From Thermoanaerobaculia bacterium (lineage in GTDB: Bacteria > Acidobacteriota > Thermoanaerobaculia > Multivoradales > JAIOJS01): a stretch of 64,000 nucleotides of DNA. The notes under the pieces are model-generated. The model was not told the DNA's origin. It saw only the letters and a program-made list of their open reading frames with translations, and did no database searches. The stretch is taken from positions 21,483 to 85,482 of the forward strand of contig JAUIDB010000018.1 of NCBI GenBank assembly GCA_030429235.1. The letters are read 5' to 3'. This document shows positions 50,835-57,378 of this stretch, one piece after another; the stretch's first letter is position 1; every line of letters starts with the position of its first letter. The position numbers and the translations under genes are program-made.

Positions 50835-51803
50835 CTAGGACTCGGGTGTTGGCCGTTGGCCGAACGGCAGCTCCGGCGCCGCCGAAAGATCGAGAGTTCG
50901 AATCGGAAAGGGAATCGAGATCCCGGCGCCATCGAAGGCGCGCTTGATCGCCTTGATCGCGGCACTCTCCGCCGCCAGCTCGTCCTTGACCCCTTCGAAC
51001 TCCACCCAGAAACGAACCACGAGGTTGATCGAGCTGTCCCCAAACTCCCGGAAGAACACCTCGACCGGCCGGTCGGAAACCGCGGCCTGCAGCCCTCCGA
51101 CGACCTCTCGAGCGAGGCTCTCGACCTTCTCCAGGTCGTCGTCGTAGGAAACCCCGACCCCGACGTCGACTCTCCGTCGACCGAGCCGAGAGTAGTTGAC
51201 GATCACGTTCTCGAAGACCCGCTTGTTGGGGATGTAGACCGTCTCGCCGTTGGGCATGTCGAGCAGCGTGGACCGCAAATTGATGTCGGTCACGGTGCCG
51301 GTGTGCCCGTCCATCTCCACCAGATCACCGATCCGCGCCGGACGACGGAAGGAGAGCAGCACCCCAGCAATGAAGTTCGTGGCGATGTCCTGGAAGGCGA
51401 AGCCCAGGGCGATCCCCAGAATCCCCACGCCCGCCAGGAGCGAGGTCACGGTTTTGTCCAGCCCGAGAATCCCGAGCGCCACGAAGACGCCGGTGGCATT
51501 GATGATCAGACTGACCAGGAGGACCAGGAGACCGGTCACCGGTGGGGTGATCGGCGTCGGCCGCAGGACGCGGCGCACTACGCGCTTGACCACCAGCGAC
51601 GCGAGCCAGAAGGCGACGATGAGAAGAACGGCCACCACCAGGTTGGGCAACAGCTTGACGAGGCTCTCGAGCCAGCCGTCGACCTTGTCCCAGACCTGAT
51701 CCCACGCCTCGTCGAGTTCCGGTGCTTCCTCGACGTCGGCGATCAGCTCCTCCACGACTCCCTCGCTACGGTTCGCGCTCTCTGGCGTGGTGGCTCCCTG
51801 CAT
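50835..51803 (-). CDS. Small-conductance mechanosensitive channel (MscS family)
   Basis: 322 residues. An acidic N-terminal tail (about 1-50), three transmembrane segments, the pore-lining helix TSLLAGVGILGIALGFAFQD with Gly/Ala packing, then the beta domain with 'LLSFRRPARIGDLVEMDGHT' and 'NGETVYIPNKRVFENVIVNY', then the C-terminal alpha/beta domain. A typical MscS protecting against osmotic downshock. ATG 51803 is preferred because AGGAT lies upstream; a longer in-frame start exists at 51845. Confidence 0.92.
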   Translation of the reverse strand: MQGATTPESANRSEGVVEELIADVEEAPELDEAWDQVWDKVDGWLESLVKLLPNLVVAVLLIVAFWLASLVVKRVVRRVLRPTPITPPVTGLLVLLVSLIINATGVFVALGILGLDKTVTSLLAGVGILGIALGFAFQDIATNFIAGVLLSFRRPARIGDLVEMDGHTGTVTDINLRSTLLDMPNGETVYIPNKRVFENVIVNYSRLGRRRVDVGVGVSYDDDLEKVESLAREVVGGLQAAVSDRPVEVFFREFGDSSINLVVRFWVEFEGVKDELAAESAAIKAIKRAFDGAGISIPFPIRTLDLSAAPELPFGQRPTPES

Positions 51804-51899
51804 GATGAGATCCTCTCTTGACTCGTGTTCCTCGCTCGCAACCAACCCTATCCGACGACCCGCACCGCCGGACCACCGACGGCTCGCGAGAGCCCGCGG

Positions 51900-53141
51900 T
51901 CAGACGTGCTTGAGGTAGTCCCGGACCATCAGCGCTACCGCCGCTCCCTCGCCGGCGGCCGACGCCACCTGCTTGGTGCTGTCCGCTCGCACGTCGCCCG
52001 CCGCGAAGATCCCCGGCACGCTGGTGCCCAGGATCGGAGGATCCACCGACTCGAAGTCGTGAGGTCGGCCACCGCCGTGCACCAGAGCGTGTCCGGTGAC
52101 CACGAATCCCCATTCGTCACGACGGATCTCGCTCTCGGAGAGAAACCCGCTGTTGGGGTCGAGACCGATGAAGATGAAGGCTCCAGGCACTTCGAGCGAG
52201 GTCGACTCTCCGCTCTGGGTGTTCCTCAGCTGGAGCCTCTGCAACTTCGATTGAGCTCCCTCGAAGCCTTGGACGGTCGTATGGAAACGCACCTCGATCG
52301 CGGGATGCTCCAAGACCTTCTCGCGGATGATCTGACTGGCAGTCAGCTCGGCCCCACGTACGAGAAGCGTCACGTGACTGGCAAAGCGGGTGAGAAAGAG
52401 GCTCTCCTCGGCGGCGCTGTTTCCGCCTCCGACCACGGCGACGGGACGGTCGCGATAGAACGGCCCGTCGCAGGTCGCACAGAAGTGCACTCCCGCCCCC
52501 AGATACTCCTCCTCTCCTTCCACTCCGAGACGTCGGTAGCGGCTGCCGGTGGCCAGGACGATCGCGGGAGCCCGGTAGCGACTGCCATCCGCGGTCTCGA
52601 CACAGTGATAGTTCTCGCAGGGCTCGACCCCGACGACCTCCTGCGCCTGCAGGATCTCGACGCCGAAGCGCTCGGCCTGGGCGCGCAGTCGTCGGGCGAG
52701 CTCCGCACCCTCGATCCCCTCCGGGAAGCCCGGGACGTTGTCGAGGTGCATGGTCGCCGCGGCCTGCCCCCCGAGCGCGGCGCGTTCGACCACCAGGGTA
52801 TCGACCCCTTCCCGCGCCGAGTAGAGCGCCGCCGTCAAACCAGCCGGACCTCCCCCGAGAATGATCAGGTCGTAGTGGTGCCGCTCGGCCGTCGTCTTGA
52901 GTCCCAGCCGCTGGGCTAACTCGGCGTTGGAAGGATTCGAGAGCACCGTTCCATCCCCGAAGGCCAGGGTGGGGATGCGACGTTTCCCTTCGTTGGCCGC
53001 AATGACGAACCGCTCGCCCTCCGCGTCCTCTTCGATGTCCACCCAGCGGTAGGGAATCTGGTTCTCACCCAGAAACTGCTTGCTCCGGTGGCAATCGGGG
53101 CACCAGTAGGCTCCGTAGACGGTGATCTTCGGTTCGTTCAT
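51900..53141 (-). CDS. trxB: Thioredoxin-disulfide reductase with N-terminal glutaredoxin domain
   Basis: 413 residues. Residues 1-80 are a glutaredoxin/mycoredoxin-like domain with active site C14-P-D-C17 and 'RRIPTLAFGDGTVLSNPS'. Residues about 88-413 are a thioredoxin reductase: FAD motif 'LIILGGGPAGLTAALYSARE', redox-active C221-A-T-C224, 'PVAVVGGGNSAAEESLFLTR' for NADPH, and 'SVPGIFAAGDVRADSTKQVA'. The fusion probably passes electrons from NADPH to the attached Grx-like domain. Divergent from the CsoR/permease operon, which suggests copper- or thiol-stress linkage. AGGAGA precedes ATG 53141. Confidence 0.92.
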   Translation of the reverse strand: MNEPKITVYGAYWCPDCHRSKQFLGENQIPYRWVDIEEDAEGERFVIAANEGKRRIPTLAFGDGTVLSNPSNAELAQRLGLKTTAERHHYDLIILGGGPAGLTAALYSAREGVDTLVVERAALGGQAAATMHLDNVPGFPEGIEGAELARRLRAQAERFGVEILQAQEVVGVEPCENYHCVETADGSRYRAPAIVLATGSRYRRLGVEGEEEYLGAGVHFCATCDGPFYRDRPVAVVGGGNSAAEESLFLTRFASHVTLLVRGAELTASQIIREKVLEHPAIEVRFHTTVQGFEGAQSKLQRLQLRNTQSGESTSLEVPGAFIFIGLDPNSGFLSESEIRRDEWGFVVTGHALVHGGGRPHDFESVDPPILGTSVPGIFAAGDVRADSTKQVASAAGEGAAVALMVRDYLKHV

Positions 53142-53169
53142 TCTGTCTCCTGGCTTCCACGGTTCCGCC

Positions 53170-53184
53170 ACCCCGAACCGGGGT
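53170..53184. other. Short hairpin in the trxB-csoR intergenic region
   Basis: ACCCCG (53170-53175), loop AAC, CGGGGT (53179-53184): a perfect 6-bp stem in the 5' leader of the reductase gene. Role unknown; could be chance. Confidence 0.25.
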
Positions 53185-53249
53185 AGCTCTCTTGCCTACG
53201 TGGCGACTCGAGCGCGCGGTTTCACACGCCGTCGATCTCGTAGGCGGGC

Positions 53250-53279
53250 TTGACGAATATACCATAGGGGGGTATGGTA
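53250..53279 (+). promoter_or_regulatory. CsoR-type operator over a leaderless promoter
   Basis: TTGACG (53250-53255) and TATGGT (53273-53278) are -35 and -10 with a 17-bp spacer. TACCATA (53260-53266), six G, TATGGTA (53273-53279) form a perfect 7-6-7 inverted repeat that covers the spacer and -10. An inverted repeat with a G/C-rich centre is the form of CsoR/RcnR operators. The start ATG 53285 is 6 nt after the -10, so the message is predicted to be leaderless. Confidence 0.75.
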
Positions 53280-53284
53280 CATAC

Positions 53285-53566
53285 ATGGACGATGGTACCC
53301 GCCAGAAACTGATCCACCGACTGCGCCGAGCCCAGGGACAGCTCAACGCCATTCATCGCATGGTCGAGGACGATGCCTACTGCGTAGACACCTTGCTGCA
53401 GATCGCCGCCGTGCGCGGGGCGCTCGACAAGGCCGGCCAGGTCTTGCTGCGCTACCACATCGAGAACTGCGTTTCCCAGGCCTGCAACAGTGGGGACGAA
53501 CGAGAGCGCCAGCAGAAGATCGATGAGTTGATGGAGGTCTTCGCGCGCCACGGAGCGATCGCTTGA
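53285..53566 (+). CDS. csoR: Copper-sensing repressor, CsoR family
   Basis: 93 residues, all-helical CsoR/RcnR fold: 'RLRRAQGQLNAIHRMVEDDA' (DNA-binding start), then the Cu(I) ligands C33, H58 and C62, separated by 25 and 4 residues as in copper CsoR proteins, with 'AAVRGALDKAGQVLLRYHIE' between. This predicts Cu(I) sensing rather than nickel. A matching operator overlaps its promoter. The TGA stop overlaps the TTG start of the permease (TTGA), so CsoR represses its own operon until copper arrives. Confidence 0.9.
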   Translation: MDDGTRQKLIHRLRRAQGQLNAIHRMVEDDAYCVDTLLQIAAVRGALDKAGQVLLRYHIENCVSQACNSGDERERQQKIDELMEVFARHGAIA

Positions 53567-54756
53567 TCCTGCTGACCGCCCTCTGGGAGGTCCTGGTAGC
53601 GTTGGCGCCGTCCCTGCTGTTGGGGGCGGTCATCGCCGGAATGCTCCACACCCTGCTGCCATCGGATTTCCTGGCTCGGCAGCTGCAGGGCGGTTCCGGC
53701 GTCCTCAAGGCCGTCGCGCTCGGCGTCCCTCTCCCCCTCTGCTCCTGCGGCGTACTGCCCACCGGTCTGGGCCTCAAACGGGACGGAGCTTCCGATGGGG
53801 CCACGGTCGGTTTCTTGATCTCGACTCCGCAGACCGGCGTCGACTCGGTGCTGGTATCGGCCTCCTTTCTCGGCTGGCCCTTCGCCCTCTTCAAGGTCGC
53901 CAGCGCCGCCGTCACGGGCGTCGTCGGCGGGTGGGTCGTCGACGCTACAGAACCGCAGAAACCGACCGCTGACCGCCCCGTGCCCGCGGCCCCCGAGGAG
54001 CGGCGAACCTGGCGGCAGGGGGTCGACCATGGCGTCGATCTTCTCCGTACCATCTGGGGTTGGGCGGTGTTCGGAGTCGTGGCGTCGGCCCTGATCGAAG
54101 TACTCGTACCAGGCGAGGTATTCGCCCAGTTCGGCCGCCTCGGTACCCTCGGCGCCGCACTCGCGGCCTTCGTGGTCGCGCTGCCGCTCTACGTCTGTGC
54201 CACGGCCTCGGTCCCGATCGCCGCGGCACTGGTGGCCGGCGGCATGCCCACGGGGGCGGCGCTGGTCTTCCTCATGGCTGGGCCCGCCACCAACGCAGCG
54301 ACCGTCGGCGCCCTCTACCGGGCCATCGGCGGACGCCTACTGACGATCTACCTCACCGTGATCACGGTGGGATCGATCGGCTTTGCCCTGGCCTTCGACT
54401 TCCTCCTCGGCTCGAGCACGGCGGTACACGCTGCCCACGACCACAGCGCCGCCTGGTGGGAGGCTTTGCTGGCGGGCCTGCTCTGCCTGCTCTTCGTGCG
54501 CTTCGCCGTCGACGATCTCAGGCGTTGGTTCGCACGTCGAAGAGACCCGGGTCCGGCAGGAAGCCAGATCGAGGTCACCGTCTCCGGCATGAGCTGTGAG
54601 GGCTGCGTCCGACACCTGGAGTCCACGCTCCTCGCTTCCGAGGAGATCGATCAGGCGATCGTGACCCTCGACCCGCCACGGGCTCGCATACGAGGCACAG
54701 CGAAGCCCGAAGCGGTCCAGGCCTTGGTAGCCAAGGCTGGCTACCAAGCCTCGTAG
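53563..54756 (+). CDS. SO_0444-type Cu/Zn efflux permease with C-terminal HMA domain
   Basis: 397 residues. Eight or so transmembrane helices with the DUF318/permease line 'GVPLPLCSCGVLPTGLGLKR' (CxCG) and 'GATVGFLISTPQTGVDSVLV'; these are signatures of the SO_0444-like metal-efflux family. From about 335 comes an HMA domain with GMSCEGC (C345, C348), which would deliver or sense Cu(I). Translationally coupled to csoR by TTGA. Together they form a copper efflux operon. Substrate copper is inferred from the CsoR ligand set. Confidence 0.88.
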   Translation: MILLTALWEVLVALAPSLLLGAVIAGMLHTLLPSDFLARQLQGGSGVLKAVALGVPLPLCSCGVLPTGLGLKRDGASDGATVGFLISTPQTGVDSVLVSASFLGWPFALFKVASAAVTGVVGGWVVDATEPQKPTADRPVPAAPEERRTWRQGVDHGVDLLRTIWGWAVFGVVASALIEVLVPGEVFAQFGRLGTLGAALAAFVVALPLYVCATASVPIAAALVAGGMPTGAALVFLMAGPATNAATVGALYRAIGGRLLTIYLTVITVGSIGFALAFDFLLGSSTAVHAAHDHSAAWWEALLAGLLCLLFVRFAVDDLRRWFARRRDPGPAGSQIEVTVSGMSCEGCVRHLESTLLASEEIDQAIVTLDPPRARIRGTAKPEAVQALVAKAGYQAS

Positions 54757-54832
54757 TGAGCCTCCCAGTCCGGTTGTCCGACGACCGCCTGACCAACGAC
54801 CGTATGTCAGAATCGAGCGAGGAGGAGACACT

Positions 54833-55180
54833 GTGACCCAGCCTATCTACCGACGGATCGCGATTCTCGTTGCCCTGACCCTCGTGCTGCCGATGACGGC
54901 CCTAGCCAGCCCGGAAGAGAGGGTTCGGCTCGAGTTCGAAGTCGACAGCCTACTCACCGACGACGGTACCCTGGTTCTCGTGGTCGGGGAACTGCCCGAC
55001 GGCGAGCCAGGCCGTTGGAGGCTCGAATTTCGCGAGACGCCACGGAAAGCACCGCAGATCGGCGAGCGGGGACACCTCACTTGTACGGTTCAGAGCCTAC
55101 AGCGATCTGGCCCGGCCCGGGTCGGCTTCAAGGGATCCGACGAAGAGCTTCAGGCAGTGGTGACCAGGGTCCGCGAGTAG
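54833..55180 (+). CDS. Small secreted protein of unknown function
   Basis: 115 residues. Signal peptide 'RIAILVALTLVLPMTALA'; the mature chain is about 88 residues with beta-strands 'VRLEFEVDSLLTDDGTLVLV', 'RWRLEFRETPR' and 'HLTCTVQSLQ' and a single Cys. It could be a small OB- or Ig-like fold; I do not recognise the family. The GTG start follows GAGGAGGAG at 6 nt, a strong ribosome-binding site. It follows the copper operon on the same strand after 76 bp, so membership is possible. Confidence 0.68.
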   Translation: MTQPIYRRIAILVALTLVLPMTALASPEERVRLEFEVDSLLTDDGTLVLVVGELPDGEPGRWRLEFRETPRKAPQIGERGHLTCTVQSLQRSGPARVGFKGSDEELQAVVTRVRE

Positions 55181-55230
55181 GGCCAGCAGACCAGCTCGCG
55201 GCCCCGGGACCTCCGCTCCCAGCGTCCGGA

Positions 55231-56877
55231 TCAGGGAAGGGAGAAATCAACTGCCATGGTGAGGTTGGTGGTTGCCGGTTCCCCCTCGCGGAGGCCCGGC
55301 AGGAACTGCCAGTCGTAGGCAGCGGCCGCCGCTGCCTCGCTCAAGCCCATCGGCAGACCCCGCAGGACCGCGACATCGGTCACGTTCCCCTCGTGATCGA
55401 TGGTCAACCGCAAACTCACGAACCCCTCGACCCCCGCCTCACGAGCGCGTTGAGTGTGCGGAACCCGAGCCGAGGACTGCAGAACCGGAGGCACGACCCC
55501 GGAAAGCTGCGGTGGTGGCCCAGCCGTCGCGTCCGGAGAGACCTCGGCCAGATCGTCAGCCGTCAAACGAAACTCCACCAGCAGGTTGTAGTAGACCGCC
55601 ACGGGTTCGCCGTGCAGAGTCGCCGGCTCGAACTTCCAATCCTCGATCGCCTGGACCGCACTCTCCGTGAGTCCCATCGGCATTCCCTTGAGCACTTCCT
55701 CGAGGTGGACGTCGCCCGCGGTATCGATGACCACCCGCAAAATGACGTTGCCCTGAACGCGAGCACGGCGAGCGTCCATCGTGTATCCAGGGGGTGGACC
55801 GTCCACCCGCCGAGGCCCCACGACGTCCCCACCGACCTGAATCGGCGAGTCGACTCGAGCCAACCAGCCAGCCTCGGCCTCCCCCGACGCGAGGGCGGGA
55901 TCTGCCGGGACTGCGCGTAGACTCGACACGAGGGGAAAGGCCCAGCCCGCGGCCGCCGTGGACAGCACGAGGAGGACCAGGGCAGTGGAAAGCGAGATAC
56001 TTCGGTGCGTTCGAGTCATGGGACCCTCTTTCAGTAGTGAGTGAACCCGGTGCTCCAGATCGTGGCGAGACACCAGCGTGGTAGCGAGCGGCCTTCGCGG
56101 CTCGCAGGAGTTGCGGGCCACCTCGAGCAACGCGCCGAGGTACACCCTGCGGTCGGAACCATCCCGGACGACCTGATGGTCGACCACCTGCTCCCGACAG
56201 AGACGGATACGGCTCAGGAGGATCTGAACCAACGGGTGAAACCAGAAGAGGCTCCGAACGAGTTCGCCGAGGAGCAGGGCCAACCAGTCGCGACGCTCGA
56301 TGTGGCTCAGCTCGTGGGCGAGAACCGCGGCCTGTTCGGGACTCGACCAGGCCCTGAAGTCGTCCGGGAGGAGAATCAGCGGACGCCGGATACCGAACGT
56401 GACTGGCGAGCCGATGCGACCCGAGAAACGAATCTCGGCCTTCCGTGCCTCGGCCATGGAGCCGAGAGATCCCAGATCGAAGCCACTCGCCGGAGTCGAC
56501 CCGTGCCGCATGCGACGAAGGGAGAAGAGCCCCAGACCGAGTTGCGCCAGGCGCACCAGAAGGCCCAGCCCCAGAATGGCGAGAACCCACCAGGCCCAGG
56601 TCTCCGAGGGCGTCGAAGCGATAGGGTCCAGGGCGACACTACCGACCAGCTCCACAGGCTCCCCTGCGACCCCAGACGGCGCCACGGACGGCGCCGGCCG
56701 CAGGCTAGGCACCAGCGGCAGCACCAGGATCAGTGCCAGCAGACCGTAGAAGAACCGCAGCCGAACCGCCGGCGAATGCATACGAAGCAAGGTGGGCAGA
56801 ACCAACCCTACCGCCACCACCAGCGCGATCTGTAGCGAGTAGCGACTCAGCTCGAACACTAGGTCCGCGGCGTTCAT
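55231..56877 (-). CDS. BlaR1-like M56 metallopeptidase with two C-terminal TonB-like domains
   Basis: 548 residues. Four membrane helices in the first 320 residues surround the M56 zinc site H188-E-x-x-H192 in 'AVLAHELSHIERRDWLALLL'. After the last helix (about 300) come two TonB C-terminal-like domains: 'VILRVVIDTAGDVHLEEVLK' with 'AVQAIEDWKFEPA', and 'VSLRLTIDHEGNVTDVAVLR' with 'AAYDWQFLPG'. There is no penicillin-binding sensor, so the TonB-like repeats may be the sensor. Its ATG overlaps the stop of the BlaI-like gene (ATGA): a two-gene signal-proteolysis unit. Confidence 0.87.
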   Translation of the reverse strand: MNAADLVFELSRYSLQIALVVAVGLVLPTLLRMHSPAVRLRFFYGLLALILVLPLVPSLRPAPSVAPSGVAGEPVELVGSVALDPIASTPSETWAWWVLAILGLGLLVRLAQLGLGLFSLRRMRHGSTPASGFDLGSLGSMAEARKAEIRFSGRIGSPVTFGIRRPLILLPDDFRAWSSPEQAAVLAHELSHIERRDWLALLLGELVRSLFWFHPLVQILLSRIRLCREQVVDHQVVRDGSDRRVYLGALLEVARNSCEPRRPLATTLVSRHDLEHRVHSLLKEGPMTRTHRSISLSTALVLLVLSTAAAGWAFPLVSSLRAVPADPALASGEAEAGWLARVDSPIQVGGDVVGPRRVDGPPPGYTMDARRARVQGNVILRVVIDTAGDVHLEEVLKGMPMGLTESAVQAIEDWKFEPATLHGEPVAVYYNLLVEFRLTADDLAEVSPDATAGPPPQLSGVVPPVLQSSARVPHTQRAREAGVEGFVSLRLTIDHEGNVTDVAVLRGLPMGLSEAAAAAAYDWQFLPGLREGEPATTNLTMAVDFSLP

Positions 56878-57251
56878 TCGCTCTCCTTGATCGTGCGTGC
56901 GACCTGGTCCAGGTCCTCCTCGGAGAGCCCCTCGTTCTTCACCAGATTCAGCAGAAGCGGCTGGGCCGAACCGTTGAACACGCGGTCGACGAACTCCTGC
57001 ACCATGCCGCTGATCACCTCCGAACGGGGCCGACTCGGGCGGTAGAGGAAGGCGCGACCCTCGATGGACTTGTCGAGGTACCCCTTCTCCTCGAGGATCT
57101 TCATCAGCGTCATCACCGTGGTGTAGGCCACCTTCTCGTCGCTGCGCTGGAGCTCGTGGTGAACCTCTCGCACCGTGGCGCTCTCGAGACGCCAGACGAT
57201 CTTCATCAGGTCGAGTTCACGGTCGGTCAGGGTCTTGCTCTTCGGCCTCAT
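56874..57251 (-). CDS. BlaI/MecI/CopY-family repressor
   Basis: 125 residues. Winged-helix domain 'LTDRELDLMKIVWRLESATV', 'VAYTTVMTLMKILEEKGYLD' and 'GRAFLYRPSRPRSEVISGMV', then a dimerisation helix set to 'LDQVARTIKE'. The family represses its own operon until the linked M56 peptidase triggers its cleavage. Start ATG 57251 follows GGAGGAA. A palindrome of the BlaI type overlaps the promoter. The next gene, the M56 peptidase, is coupled by ATGA. Confidence 0.92.
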   Translation of the reverse strand: MRPKSKTLTDRELDLMKIVWRLESATVREVHHELQRSDEKVAYTTVMTLMKILEEKGYLDKSIEGRAFLYRPSRPRSEVISGMVQEFVDRVFNGSAQPLLLNLVKNEGLSEEDLDQVARTIKESE

Positions 57252-57291
57252 CGAGTTCCTCCGCAACAGGGTCCACCAGGCAGCAACTAAG

Positions 57292-57320
57292 ACGATAGTA
57301 CTAATTTCTTAGTACGTCAA
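57292..57320 (-). promoter_or_regulatory. BlaI-type operator on the promoter of the blaI-like gene
   Basis: On the minus strand TTGACG (57320-57315) and TATCGT (57297-57292) form a promoter with a 17-bp spacer. The spacer is GTACTAA-GAAA-TTAGTAC (57298-57315 region), a perfect 7-4-7 inverted repeat. TACTA and TAGTA half-sites are 6 bp apart, as in the canonical BlaI/MecI operator. Autoregulation is strongly suggested. Confidence 0.75.
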
Positions 57321-57378
57321 CCCTCAGCGTCTCGGAGCTCCCTGGGAAGGGCCGAAGACCCTGGAGCCCTGCCCGCGT

